A DNA stretch of 64,000 bases from Brevibacillus thermoruber 423 (GCF_000454065.1 NZ_KE695654.1:248836-312835), one strand, 5' to 3'. Shown: positions 35,823 to 45,090, counted from the first letter of the stretch. Notes: generated by a model from the letters alone, not told the origin. A program made the numbers and translations.

Positions 35823-37277
35823 TTACTTTGCCTTCACGTTTTTGCTGTACTGCTTGTTGATCGCATCGATGGTTTCCCTGTACGTCTTGTCATTCAACTC
35901 GTCGAGAAAGGCTTCCATTTCGTCGCCCCTTTGGATTGCCAATTTTTCATGCCGCTCATCAATTTTTTCCAGTTCCTCTATCGTCTGTTCATTCAGTATC
36001 TTCAGCCTTCTCATATCCATAAAAGCAGAGAAAAAATTATAGCTTTCACGAACGGTTAATCGATACCAGGTGGAACCATATACACTGATATCTACTGCTT
36101 GCGATAAATTGGCTGAAAGTGCTTCATAAGAGGCCCCATCCTTCCACTTCCTCCACTTGCGGGCAATTTCTTCGGCTTGCTGAAATTCCTTTTCCAGTTC
36201 CTTTTGATCCTGGATCAGTACGTAGCGGCCCCCTGCGGCTTCTGCTACCTGCTTGAGCTGGCGCTGCGCTTCCCCGTCCGCTCCGAAGCCGACGACATTT
36301 ACGATAGGCGTCACGTCAGAGTCGGCCAGTTGTTTTGCCACCTTTACCGGATCGCCGCCGCATGTCTCGATCCCGTCGCTGACCAGGTAGATAATATTGG
36401 TGCTCTGCTCCCCTTTGTATGACTGCAAATCTTTCTGCGCCTGCTCGAGGGCGAGGGCAATCGGCGTCCAGCCGGCAGGCTTGAACTGCGCCAGCGCACT
36501 GTCCAGCTTTTGCCGGTCATACGCCTGCAGGGGATACATCACATCGCTTTTGCTGCAGGAGAGCGCTTTGTCTGCTTCCGCTCCCGTCCCTTCATGTCCG
36601 TAGACGCGCAGTCCCACCCGGGCACCGGCGGGAAGGGAGGCGGCAAACGAGCGGATCGCTTCCTTGGCCGCTTCCATTCTCGTCTTGCCGCCCGCCATGT
36701 TGCCCATGCTGCCGCTGGCGTCCAGCACGATCATCACGTTGTACTGCTCCTTGAACCGAAAGCGCGGATCATCCATTTCCGGGCTGCCAAATGAAGCAAG
36801 CTTGATCCGGTTGATGATTTCCTGCGGTTCTGGATAATCTTCGGCAAACAGGCCGAGCAGGGCGAGGTAGTACAGTTTGATTATTTCGTGATCGGGGTTT
36901 TCGATGTTCGGGAATTGCTGAAGCACCTTTTCGATTTCCTCATCCTGCTTGCCATACGAGACACCGGAAAAGCGTCCCGGAGGCAGGTTGTAAAACTCCT
37001 CCGCTGTCTCCGGGAGTTTGGTCAGGCCGTCCGGGATTAGTGCTTTCAGCGCCTCGATCTGCTCTTCCCGGCTGGTGGCGGTTTGTTTGGTGGATATTGG
37101 CTCTCCGTCAGGATTGCTGCCTGCCGTCTCCGCCGTTTCCTTGCCGTTGTTCTGCAAGGAGGTCTCGGACGAGCCTGTGCTGGTTGATTGCTCTTCTCCC
37201 GAACAAGCTGACAGACTGATGAAACATACAAGAAGGATGGCGAACAGCATTTGTCCCTTTTTTACTTGTGTGTTCAT
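35823..37277 (-). CDS. vWA-domain lipoprotein of the Tad locus (copy 1)
   Basis: 484 aa. Lipobox LSAC in FISLSAC near residue 25, then a low-complexity Ser/Thr/Glu linker to about residue 65, a helical region (LPPGRFSGV), and a vWA domain at about 180-340. The MIDAS is VLDASGSMGNM, with PAGWTPIALAL and SDGIETCGGDP. Cys of LSCSKSDV and of GIETC are conserved with the paralogues. The last 110 residues are charged, coiled-coil-like. ATG 37277 has AAGGAGG 8 bases upstream. It lies 22 bases after copy 2, with which it shares long nearly identical blocks. Extracytoplasmic; binding partner unknown. Confidence 0.85.
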   Translation of the reverse strand: MNTQVKKGQMLFAILLVCFISLSACSGEEQSTSTGSSETSLQNNGKETAETAGSNPDGEPISTKQTATSREEQIEALKALIPDGLTKLPETAEEFYNLPPGRFSGVSYGKQDEEIEKVLQQFPNIENPDHEIIKLYYLALLGLFAEDYPEPQEIINRIKLASFGSPEMDDPRFRFKEQYNVMIVLDASGSMGNMAGGKTRMEAAKEAIRSFAASLPAGARVGLRVYGHEGTGAEADKALSCSKSDVMYPLQAYDRQKLDSALAQFKPAGWTPIALALEQAQKDLQSYKGEQSTNIIYLVSDGIETCGGDPVKVAKQLADSDVTPIVNVVGFGADGEAQRQLKQVAEAAGGRYVLIQDQKELEKEFQQAEEIARKWRKWKDGASYEALSANLSQAVDISVYGSTWYRLTVRESYNFFSAFMDMRRLKILNEQTIEELEKIDERHEKLAIQRGDEMEAFLDELNDKTYRETIDAINKQYSKNVKAK

Positions 37278-37299
37278 CTCCTCCACCTCCTTGCATCAG

Positions 37300-38736
37300 C
37301 TAATTTCTCTTTACATTTTCGCTATATTGCCGGTTGATCGCGTCAATTGCTTCTTTATATGTTTTGGCGTTCAAATTTTCAAGGAAAGTCTTCATTTCGT
37401 CTCCTCGTTGCTTAATCAATTTGCTTTGTGTTTTTTCGATCTCTTTCAGTTTGGTAATGGTGCTTTTATCCAATATTTTGCGTCTTTCTAATTCGTAAAA
37501 GGCAGAGAGAAAATTATAGCTTTCGCGAACTGACATTCGCTGCCAGGTGGATCCATAGACACTGATTTCTACACCTTGAGAGAGTTTTTCTGATAAAGCA
37601 TCATAAGTTGCCCCACGTTTCCACTCAATCCATTTTCGGGCGATCTTGCTTGCCTGTTCAAACTCCTTCTTCAACTCCTGCTGATCCTGGATCAGTACAT
37701 AGCGGCCCCCTGCGGCATCCGCTACCTGCTTGAGCTGGCGCTGCGCTTCCCCGTCTGCTCCGAAACCGACGACGTTTACGATGGGTGTCACGTCAGAGTC
37801 AGCCAACTGTTTTGCCACTTCTACCGGATCGCCGCCGCATGTTTCGATCCCGTCGCTGACCAGGTAGATGATATTGGTGTTCTGCTCCCCTTTGTACGAC
37901 TGCAAATCTTTCTGCGCCTGCTCGAGGGCGAGGGCAATCGGCGTCCAGCCGGCAGGCTTGAACTGCGCCAGCGCACTGTCCAGTTTTTGCTGGTCATACG
38001 CCTGCAGGGGATACATCACATCGCTTTTGCTGCAGGAAAGCGCTTTGTCTGCTTCCGATCCCGTTCCTTCATGTCCGTAGACGCGCAGTCCCACCCGGGC
38101 ATCGGCGGGAAGGGAGGCGGCAAACGAGCGGATCGCTTCCTTGGCCGCTTCCATTCTCGTCTTGCCGCCCGCCATATTGCCCATGCTGCCGCTGGCGTCC
38201 AGCACGATCATCACGTTGTACTGCTCCTTGAACTGAAAACGGGGATCATCCATCTCCGGGCTGCCAAATGAAGCAAGCTTGATCTGGTTGATAATTTCCT
38301 GCGGTTCTGGATAATCTTCGGCAAACAGACCGAGCAGGGCGAGATAGTACAACTCAAGCGTTTCGCGATCTGGATTTTCGATATGGGGGAATTGCTGAAG
38401 CACCTTATCGATCTCTTCTTTCTGCTTGCCATATTGAACGCCTGAAAAGCGTCCGGGTGGTAAGTTATAAAAATCCTCTGCTGTTTCGGGGAATTGAGTC
38501 ACTCCTTCTGGTATTAAAGCCTTGAGTACCTCGATCTGCTTTTCCTTGTCGATGGGGCTTTCCCCAGACGTTGCGTTTTCTTCATGATCAATGTCATTAG
38601 GCTGTACAGATTGTGACTCTGGCTTTTTAGAAGAAGGTTCTGTAACGACCGGTTCCTCCCTATCAGCAAAACAACCATACAAACCGCTAATAAAAACGAG
38701 GAGGATAAGGAAAAAAAATGATTTGCATGTTCTCAT
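37300..38736 (-). CDS. vWA-domain lipoprotein of the Tad locus (copy 2)
   Basis: 478 aa. The hydrophobic signal ends in a lipobox-like SGLYGC (Cys22). The architecture is the same as copy 1, and the vWA core is almost identical (DASGSMGNMAGG; GWTPIALALEQAQKDLQSYK; SDGIETCGGDP), while the signal, linker and tail have diverged. The frame opens further upstream, but ATG 38736 starts the signal peptide; AAAGGAGG is 13 bases away, a long spacing. It lies downstream of the flp pilin gene. Confidence 0.85.
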   Translation of the reverse strand: MRTCKSFFFLILLVFISGLYGCFADREEPVVTEPSSKKPESQSVQPNDIDHEENATSGESPIDKEKQIEVLKALIPEGVTQFPETAEDFYNLPPGRFSGVQYGKQKEEIDKVLQQFPHIENPDRETLELYYLALLGLFAEDYPEPQEIINQIKLASFGSPEMDDPRFQFKEQYNVMIVLDASGSMGNMAGGKTRMEAAKEAIRSFAASLPADARVGLRVYGHEGTGSEADKALSCSKSDVMYPLQAYDQQKLDSALAQFKPAGWTPIALALEQAQKDLQSYKGEQNTNIIYLVSDGIETCGGDPVEVAKQLADSDVTPIVNVVGFGADGEAQRQLKQVADAAGGRYVLIQDQQELKKEFEQASKIARKWIEWKRGATYDALSEKLSQGVEISVYGSTWQRMSVRESYNFLSAFYELERRKILDKSTITKLKEIEKTQSKLIKQRGDEMKTFLENLNAKTYKEAIDAINRQYSENVKRN

Positions 38737-38845
38737 GAAAGAAGCAACGCCTCCTCCTTTTGTTTGAGCCACTCATTATGTAAAGAAGCTGGCAAAACAG
38801 ATGACTGATTGCCAGCACCTATTAGCCAAACAATATATCTGTTAA

Positions 38846-39061
38846 TTATTCTCCTCCACCAATGCCTTCGATGATTTTGGACAGAGTATTGGAAACAGCA
38901 CTTCCAACTGCATCATCCCCCTTAAAAAACAACTGAATCGAAGCAAACACAGCCAGAATCACCCCCGCAAGCGCTATCCACTCAATTGCCTGGGCCCCTT
39001 TTTGATTGTTCAAGGATACCAGCATCTTGGCATACCATTTTTGAATCGTGTTTGTCATCAT
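38846..39061 (-). CDS. flp: Flp-type IVb major pilin
   Basis: 71-aa prepilin. Basic leader, then the processing site QKG|AQAIEW with Glu at +5, and the hydrophobic helix IALAGVILAVFASIQLFF. The mature pilin would be about 50 residues, the usual Flp size, ending in a Gly-rich tail. Predicted to be cleaved by TadV (44638-45090), extruded by TadA/B/C and polymerised on the cell surface. Start ATG 39061 or 39058. The gene is isolated by 110-115-base gaps on both sides, which allows separate, higher expression. Confidence 0.9.
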   Translation of the reverse strand: MMTNTIQKWYAKMLVSLNNQKGAQAIEWIALAGVILAVFASIQLFFKGDDAVGSAVSNTLSKIIEGIGGGE

Positions 39062-39175
39062 GTTTCATGTCTCCCTTCATGGATAAAAATGTTTGTGATC
39101 CTGCATTCTTCCAAACTTCCCAACCCTTCAAACAACCATTCTGACGAAGGTATCACCTCCCCCAAAGTCCATGCT

Positions 39176-40114
39176 TTATTTGCTCAACATGTCGGAAAAC
39201 ATCGAAGTGTTCTCCAAGATGTTTAACACCATTAATCCGCCGATCAGGGCGATCGCGGTAGGCGCCACGACAAACGTGGTGATCAGGGTTACTTTGGGCG
39301 AGGCTTTTGCCGCTTTCTCCTTGATCAGCTCCTTGCGTATGCGCCGCATGTTCTCGGACTGGATTTTGAACGTGACCGCGATCGGAACGCCCAGGCGCAT
39401 CCCCTGTATCAGCGCTTTGATCAGCATTTGAAACTCCGGGTTGTCATTGCGCCGCAGCAGCTGCTCATACGCTTTTTCCCGCGGCACTCCCAGATCCAGC
39501 TCCTGATTGAAGCGGGAGAACTCCTCCTGCAGCGGTCCGGGAAAAAATTGAATAACCGAGCGCAGCGATTGATCCAGGCTGACGCCCGCCTGCAGCGTCA
39601 CGCTTACCGTATCGAGAAATTCGGGCAGATCGTAGCGAAGCCGCTCCTGCCGCTCCCTCGCCTTTCTTTTCAGCAGGATGATCGGCAAAAAGTAGCCGAC
39701 CATCGGCCAGACGATCAGGCCGTAGGGAGCGAGCGGAAAGCCGAGGACAAAGAAAACGGTACCGGCGATGACGCCAATCAGGGCGAGCAGGATTTTTGTC
39801 CCCTGGAAGCGTTCCACGCTCAGGTCCAACGGGCGGCCCGCTTTCAGCAGCCACTCCTCCACCTCGTGCGACTCGCTGAAAAAGTTGATCCTCTGCCCCA
39901 GTGCCGCGTAATCGTCGCTGTACTGCAGCAGTTTTTTCATCCACTTTTCGGCAGAAGTTTCCCGCTTGCGGATCTCGTATCCCCGTCTTCCCGTGGTTTC
40001 GTGGATGTGGGTGAGCAGCTTTTCCTTCTCCACGGAATAGCGGTAGGTTTCCTTCAAAAAAATGGCGAAAAAGAGCAAACACAGGAACAGACAGGTGACC
40101 ATGAGCGCGTCCAT
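39176..40114 (-). CDS. tadC: Tad pilus platform protein TadC
   Basis: 312 aa. Type II/IV secretion platform (GspF/TadC-like) domain. It has an N-terminal helix, a cytoplasmic stretch, two central helices, then YDLPEFLDTVSVTLQAGVSL, the T2SF signature, and a final helix after KVTLITTFVVAPTAIALIGG. It starts 4 bases after tadB ends. It forms the inner-membrane platform with TadB that the ATPase TadA acts on. Confidence 0.92.
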   Translation of the reverse strand: MDALMVTCLFLCLLFFAIFLKETYRYSVEKEKLLTHIHETTGRRGYEIRKRETSAEKWMKKLLQYSDDYAALGQRINFFSESHEVEEWLLKAGRPLDLSVERFQGTKILLALIGVIAGTVFFVLGFPLAPYGLIVWPMVGYFLPIILLKRKARERQERLRYDLPEFLDTVSVTLQAGVSLDQSLRSVIQFFPGPLQEEFSRFNQELDLGVPREKAYEQLLRRNDNPEFQMLIKALIQGMRLGVPIAVTFKIQSENMRRIRKELIKEKAAKASPKVTLITTFVVAPTAIALIGGLMVLNILENTSMFSDMLSK

Positions 40115-40118
40115 CGTC

Positions 40119-41045
40119 TCACACCTTTATATTGGTTACTTTTCGGACCAGCACATAGGACAGGATCGTTCCCAGGATAAACACGCCCAGCAGGATCAGT
40201 CCGAAGCCGGAGAACAGCGGATCGATAAACCCCTTGTTCATCGTGTTCATCATCAGCACCAGGGCGATCGGCATGATCGGTACCAGAATGGAGACGTAGC
40301 GCTGTTCGGCGGTCATCGTCTTGATCTCCTGGTTGACGATCCGCCGATCCTCCAGCGTTTCTGCCATCTCCTGCAGCACTTCGCTGAGGTTCCCTCCGGC
40401 GCGCCGCTGGATGTACAGCGTGGCCGCAAAAATCCGAAAATCCCGGGTCGGAATGCGCTTTTCCATATCGGCGAGCGCCTTGTCAAAACTGACTCCCAAC
40501 CGCATTTCACGCGCCATGCGTGTAAACTCCTGCCCGGCTGGCTGCGGGATTTCCTTGGCCACCAGTTCAATTCCCTGTGTCAGCGTAAGCCCTGCGCGCA
40601 GCGAGTTGGCAAGCAGGCGGCACACCTCCGACAGTTGGTCGTTCAAGCGCTCCTGGTACTTGTTTCGCCGCACGAGAAACAGCAGGTTTTGCAGCAGGTA
40701 CATGGCGGCGGAGCCGGCGATGAGATTGTAGGGAAATGTCAGCCCGACGACGTTGTTGAAAAAGAAGGCCAACCCAAACGCGCCAACCAGCATAATGCCG
40801 TAATACTCGGAAGGGGCAAGGGAAATATTTGCTTTGATCAGCTTGCCTTGTATCTGCCTGGCATGGGGGGTACGGTCGAAGCGATCCCCCCAGTCGAGGA
40901 GAAAACTTTTGCGCTGGGATTTGACATCGTACCACTCTTCCGCTCGTTTTTTCCATTCCGTCTTTTTCGCCCGGTATCCCAGGTATTCATAGAGCCCCCA
41001 TATCCCGAGCAGAACGGAGAGACTAAACAGAATGGAGATGCTCAC
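40119..41045 (-). CDS. tadB: Tad pilus platform protein TadB
   Basis: 308 aa, GspF-like. LNDQLSEVCRLLANSLRAGL followed by TLTQGIELVAKEIPQP is the T2SF signature. IQRRAGGNLSEVLQEMAETL follows before the last helix pair. The start is GTG 41045 with GAGGTGA 6 bases upstream, overlapping the tadA end by 23 bases, so translation is coupled. Confidence 0.92.
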   Translation of the reverse strand: MSISILFSLSVLLGIWGLYEYLGYRAKKTEWKKRAEEWYDVKSQRKSFLLDWGDRFDRTPHARQIQGKLIKANISLAPSEYYGIMLVGAFGLAFFFNNVVGLTFPYNLIAGSAAMYLLQNLLFLVRRNKYQERLNDQLSEVCRLLANSLRAGLTLTQGIELVAKEIPQPAGQEFTRMAREMRLGVSFDKALADMEKRIPTRDFRIFAATLYIQRRAGGNLSEVLQEMAETLEDRRIVNQEIKTMTAEQRYVSILVPIMPIALVLMMNTMNKGFIDPLFSGFGLILLGVFILGTILSYVLVRKVTNIKV

Positions 41046-42408
41046 GTCGTTTCACCTCGCCTGTCGCAAACAGCGATTCGTCAATCTCGATACCAAACGT
41101 TCTGAGTCTTTCCAGCGAACGGGGCACGACGCCGGTTGCGGCGAAGTACCCCAGCACTTCCCCCCTGCTCCCGATGCCGGTGCGCTGGAAGCGGAAGATT
41201 TCGTTTACTTCCACGCGTTTTTCTTCGGTTGTCACCACTTCCGAAATGGAGACGATCTTGCGCGTCCCGTCGGAGAGACGCGTCACCTGCACGATGATGT
41301 CGAGGGCGCTGACGATGTACTCCCGAATGATGGAAGACGGCAAATCCATGCCGGCCATCACGACCATGCCCTCCAGCCGGTTGAACGCATCCTGGGGCGA
41401 GTTGGCGTGAACGGTGGTGAGCGATCCTTCGTGCCCCGTGTTCATCGCCTGCAGCATGTCAAACGCTTCGGCGCCCCGCACCTCCCCGACGATGATCCGG
41501 TCCGGCCTCATCCGCAGGGAGTTTTTCACGAGCTGTCGAATGGTGATCTCCCCTTTTCCCTCCATGTTGGGCGGGCGGGCCTCCAGCCCGACGCAGTTGG
41601 GGTGGGCCAGCCTCAGTTCCGCCGAATCCTCGATCGTGATGACGCGCTCATAGGGGGGAATGGCGCAGGCTACGGCATTGAGCAGCGTCGTCTTCCCGCT
41701 CCCGGTGCCTCCGGAGATGAGCACGTTCATTTTCGCTTCGACGACCGCCTGCAGGAAGCGGGACATCGCCTCGTTGAACGAGCCAAACTGCATCAGGTCA
41801 TCCATGGTGTAGGGGTCTTTGCGGAATTTCCGAATCGAGACCAGCGTGCCATTCAGGCTGATGGGAGGAATCACCGCGTTGACGCGGCTGCCGTCCTTCA
41901 GACGGGCGTCCACCATCGGCGAGCTCTCGTCGATCCGCCGTCCGAGCGGCGCCACGATCCGGTCGACGATGTGGCGCAGATGCTCCTCGTCGCGAAACTT
42001 CAAATCGGTCAGTTCCAGGCGGCCGTTCCGCTCGATGTACACCTGACTGTGGCCGTTGATCGAAATTTCCGTGATCTCCGGGTCGTTCAGCAGCGGCTCC
42101 AGCGGTCCCAGGCCGACGGATTCGTTGATCAGGCGGGTGAGCAGCAGTTCCTTTTCGTTTCGCGGAATGACGACCTTTTCTTCCGACATGTATTGGGATA
42201 CCAGGCGCTCAATCGCCAGGCGCATCTCGGTCGACGAAAGGCTGGTCAGCCGTTCCAGGTTGGTCTCCCGCAAGAGTCGGGCCTTGTAATGTTCCGCCAG
42301 TTCGTCCAGGTACGGATTGTAGGAAGGAGCCGCAAGCGGAGATGCAAGGGTCCGGGGCGCCTCATCGCCAGGCGGGGTCTTTTCGTGCCTGCGTCGGAAT
42401 AATGCCAT
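41023..42408 (-). CDS. tadA: Tad pilus assembly ATPase TadA (CpaF)
   Basis: 461-aa secretion ATPase of the VirB11/CpaF family. It has an N-terminal helical region; the Walker A is [13 protein letters not shown] (about residues 234-246), and the Asp/His boxes include [20 protein letters not shown] and [31 protein letters not shown] is the Walker B region. It powers pilin extrusion. GGGGGGAG precedes ATG 42408. It is followed by tadB and preceded by tadZ (12 bases). Confidence 0.95.
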   Translation of the reverse strand: MALFRRRHEKTPPGDEAPRTLASPLAAPSYNPYLDELAEHYKARLLRETNLERLTSLSSTEMRLAIERLVSQYMSEEKVVIPRNEKELLLTRLINESVGLGPLEPLLNDPEITEISINGHSQVYIERNGRLELTDLKFRDEEHLRHIVDRIVAPLGRRIDESSPMVDARLKDGSRVNAVIPPISLNGTLVSIRKFRKDPYTMDDLMQFGSFNEAMSRFLQAVVEAKMNVLISGGTGSGKTTLLNAVACAIPPYERVITIEDSAELRLAHPNCVGLEARPPNMEGKGEITIRQLVKNSLRMRPDRIIVGEVRGAEAFDMLQAMNTGHEGSLTTVHANSPQDAFNRLEGMVVMAGMDLPSSIIREYIVSALDIIVQVTRLSDGTRKIVSISEVVTTEEKRVEVNEIFRFQRTGIGSRGEVLGYFAATGVVPRSLERLRTFGIEIDESLFATGEVKRREHLHSV

Positions 42409-42420
42409 CGAACTCCCCCC

Positions 42421-43578
42421 TTACGACAATTTCCTGAGCACCCATTTGCGAATGTCCTTCGCCGCAGGAGACAGCTTTTTCTCGTTCGCTTCTTTTTGCA
42501 GCGGCTTCCCCTGATTGACGGCCGCCTGAACGCCCTGGTGATCCCTGCTGATTTCGGCGGTGATCGGGGCGGTGATCAACCCCTTCAAGTCGGAGACGGC
42601 CAATTCGTTGTCCCTGCCCACCTGGTTGACGACGACTTCCAGCCTGCCGGCGGTATCGATCCGAAGCCGTCTGAACAATTCTTCCGCGAGCCGGTAGATC
42701 TGAACCGAAGGCGTGTCGAGATTCATCACGTAGTAGATCAGGTCCGACTCCGTCAGCGCCGTGTAGGTCAGCTCGTTCATGTACGACGGCAGGTCGACAA
42801 TGACAAAATCGTAGCTGCGGCGGCTGGCGCGGATTAACCGGGTGACAAATTCCTCCGAGATGTGCTCCGCTGTCTCCGCATCGCGCGGACTGACCAGGAC
42901 TTCCAGCTTGGAATGGATCTCCCGCTGCGCCACATTGCGAATGTGGTTCTCGTTCATCTCGTTCATGACCGGCATCAGATCGGCCAGCGTGCGGCTGCTG
43001 TCAAGCGAGAGAAAGGTTTCCACGCCGCCGTACTGCAGGTTGAGGTCGATCAGCAGGACGCTGGCGGTGGATTCCAGTTTCAATGCCTGCGCAAAGCCGG
43101 TGGCAAGCTGCGTACGGCCGCTCCCCCCTTTTCCGCTGTAAAAGGAATACACTTTTCCCCGGCCGCGGACCAACGCCTTGCCGGACGCGTCCGCTCCCTT
43201 TTTGCGCTGCTGCATCTGCGCCAGCTCGGAGATTTTCTCCAGACGGTCCGTCAGCAGCGCCAGTTCGTCGGGCATCACGATGTATTCAACCGCACCGGCG
43301 CGGACGACATCCCGCAGCAGGACGAAATCCTGCTCTTCCGTGAGAAAAATGACAATTCCCTCGGGCAGCTCGCCCTGTATGTACTGAACCAGTTCCACCC
43401 CCGCCCCGTCTTCCGGCTGCACGAGCAGGACGACATCGGGTCCGATCCGGTCAATCTCTTTCTTCACTTCCATCGATGTGGTGTACTGCACATGCTCGTA
43501 GGGAGCGAGCCATTCCCGCAACAGGTCTTTCACCGAATCGTAATCGGCTACGACGAGAATGTTGAGTTCCGTTTTCAT
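42421..43578 (-). CDS. tadZ: TadZ/CpaE-like localisation ATPase
   Basis: 385 aa. An N-terminal pseudo-receiver domain (residues 1-120), where the usual phospho-Asp after the third strand is missing (PDVVLLVQPED), then a MinD/ParA-type ATPase. Its deviant Walker A is YSGKGGSGRTQLAT: the first Lys is kept, the second is Arg. VLLIDLNLQYGGVETFLSLD and FVIVDLPSYMNELTY are the following motifs. TadZ places the Tad machine at the pole. It lies 3 bases after cpaB. Confidence 0.9.
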   Translation of the reverse strand: MKTELNILVVADYDSVKDLLREWLAPYEHVQYTTSMEVKKEIDRIGPDVVLLVQPEDGAGVELVQYIQGELPEGIVIFLTEEQDFVLLRDVVRAGAVEYIVMPDELALLTDRLEKISELAQMQQRKKGADASGKALVRGRGKVYSFYSGKGGSGRTQLATGFAQALKLESTASVLLIDLNLQYGGVETFLSLDSSRTLADLMPVMNEMNENHIRNVAQREIHSKLEVLVSPRDAETAEHISEEFVTRLIRASRRSYDFVIVDLPSYMNELTYTALTESDLIYYVMNLDTPSVQIYRLAEELFRRLRIDTAGRLEVVVNQVGRDNELAVSDLKGLITAPITAEISRDHQGVQAAVNQGKPLQKEANEKKLSPAAKDIRKWVLRKLS

Positions 43579-43581
43579 GCC

Positions 43582-44412
43582 TTACCCTCCGGTTTTGGTT
43601 CCTGCTTGCTGCTTCGCGGGCTGTCCCGCGTTTGGCGCCGTCGCAGGGGATGTCTGCGGCGCAGGAGGTGTCTGCGGCGCCTGTGACGCCGGTTTTGCCG
43701 CCGGACTTGCGGCCGGTTTGGTTCCGGGCGCAGGGCTTTTGCCAGGCGTCTCCTGCTGGCCGGGTTTCGTTTCTTGAAACGGCTCGGGAATGGCCGCTTC
43801 TCCTTTGCCGACATTGGCCTTCAGGATCCGCATGAGCTCAGCGTAGTTCTGCTGATGGATGAACCGGGGCACGTCCTCAAATGGCAGTTCCAGCGCCACG
43901 CCTTTAAACTTGCCCTCCGATTTGGCCACCATCGCCACCGGCACGTCTTTCATGAACACTTCCGTCACCGGCTTACCGTTCACCTCGTGCGAGATGATGA
44001 CATCCACGCGGTCCAGCGCCTCCAGTTCCTGGTCGAAGATGATGTTCCCCCCGGCATACACCGTAATCAGGCGGTGATTTTGGTCCCGGACGATGTTGGC
44101 GGGCTTGAGGATGTTTTTGGTAATGACGTCGCCCTTGGACAGGGGAACGACCGTCACCTGGTTTTTCAGGCTCAGTTTGTCGGTCACGTAGGATTGATCC
44201 GCGTATTTCTTCGGGATGGGCCTCGTCGTCAACTGATCCGGCTGAATCAGCGAGCGGGACGGAATGTCGGCGTTCGCCACGTAAATCTCCACCATTTCCC
44301 CCAGTTCGGCGTTCAAATCCTTGATTTTTTTCAGAAACAGAAAGCCCGCCAGAGCCGCAAGCAAAAAGGACAATGTGAGAAAAATGATGGCACGTCGTTT
44401 GGATTCCAGCAT
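43582..44412 (-). CDS. cpaB: Flp pilus assembly protein CpaB (RcpC), SAF domain
   Basis: 276 aa. One N-terminal transmembrane anchor (IIFLTLSFLLAALAGFLFL), then an SAF domain beginning VEIYVANADIPSRSLIQPDQ and containing TVVPLSKGDVITKNIL, as in CpaB/RcpC. The last 70 residues are low-complexity Pro/Ala/Thr (PAPGTKPAASPAAKPASQAP), probably in the cell wall. ATG 44412 has GGAGAGGG upstream. First gene of the main Tad operon. Confidence 0.9.
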   Translation of the reverse strand: MLESKRRAIIFLTLSFLLAALAGFLFLKKIKDLNAELGEMVEIYVANADIPSRSLIQPDQLTTRPIPKKYADQSYVTDKLSLKNQVTVVPLSKGDVITKNILKPANIVRDQNHRLITVYAGGNIIFDQELEALDRVDVIISHEVNGKPVTEVFMKDVPVAMVAKSEGKFKGVALELPFEDVPRFIHQQNYAELMRILKANVGKGEAAIPEPFQETKPGQQETPGKSPAPGTKPAASPAAKPASQAPQTPPAPQTSPATAPNAGQPAKQQAGTKTGG

Positions 44413-44548
44413 GCAGATGATTCCCTCTCCTTGGATAAATGGTGTCAGCCGCGAGACACGGCATGATGCTGTCAGACCATGCGGATCGGCTCACGACTGG
44501 GTCGGAAAGCGCAGGATGGGGTTCCTGGATGCTCCATCATGCCAGCCG

Positions 44549-44592
44549 CGAAACATGTCGAAAGATTTCGAAAGCAATTTGTAAGTTACAAA
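44549..44592. promoter_or_regulatory. candidate operator upstream of cpaB
   Basis: Three CGAAA words start exactly 10 bases apart (44549, 44559, 44569), one helical turn each, followed by a perfect 15-base palindrome TTTGTAAGTTACAAA (44578-44592). They lie 137-180 bases upstream of cpaB and downstream of tadV, in a 225-base gap without a gene. I could not assign promoter hexamers. Confidence 0.5.
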
Positions 44593-44637
44593 ATAAGGAA
44601 AAGATTTGCCGCAGCACGGCCGTCTCCCCGGGGTGGA

Positions 44638-45090
44638 TCAGACAGCGGCTGCCGTCATGTATAAGAGAATCGTCCCCCCCGCTATGAACGGAGCCAGCGG
44701 AACCTCTTTCCATTTTCCTACTGCCGCCCATCTTTTTCCGATGGCCCACAGGGGAATGGCGACAAATCCCGCGATGATGTAGGCAAGGGCCATGATCAGC
44801 AGCCCGGCCTGCCACCCCACGGCGGAGCCCACAAGCGCAAACAGCTTGATATCCCCTCCCCCCAGTTGGCCGCTGCTGACGACAGCCATGCCAAGCGAGA
44901 TCCCGCCCAACACGATCGCGCCCAGCGCATACGTCACCCATTGACCGGGGTGGGCGATGGCATGAAAGATGAGGAAGTACGCGATCCCCGGCAGCGTGAG
45001 CCAGTCGTAAATCATGCGTCGGCGCAGGTCGGTGTAGACGGACACGGCCATGATGAGAAAAACGGGAACGGTCACGAACGGGGACAGCAA
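44638..45090 (-). CDS. tadV: prepilin peptidase TadV (A24 family)
   Basis: 150-aa membrane aspartic protease of the short, methylase-free TadV/CpaA type. The two catalytic Asp are in VYTDLRRRMIYDWLTLP (about residue 21) and SGQLGGGDIKLFALVG (GxGD-like GGGD at about residue 79). It cleaves Flp, TadE and perhaps TadG before the hydrophobic helix. The ATG is preceded by GGAAGGAGGG. It stands 225 bases upstream of cpaB on the same strand. Confidence 0.93.
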   Translation of the reverse strand: MLSPFVTVPVFLIMAVSVYTDLRRRMIYDWLTLPGIAYFLIFHAIAHPGQWVTYALGAIVLGGISLGMAVVSSGQLGGGDIKLFALVGSAVGWQAGLLIMALAYIIAGFVAIPLWAIGKRWAAVGKWKEVPLAPFIAGGTILLYMTAAAV

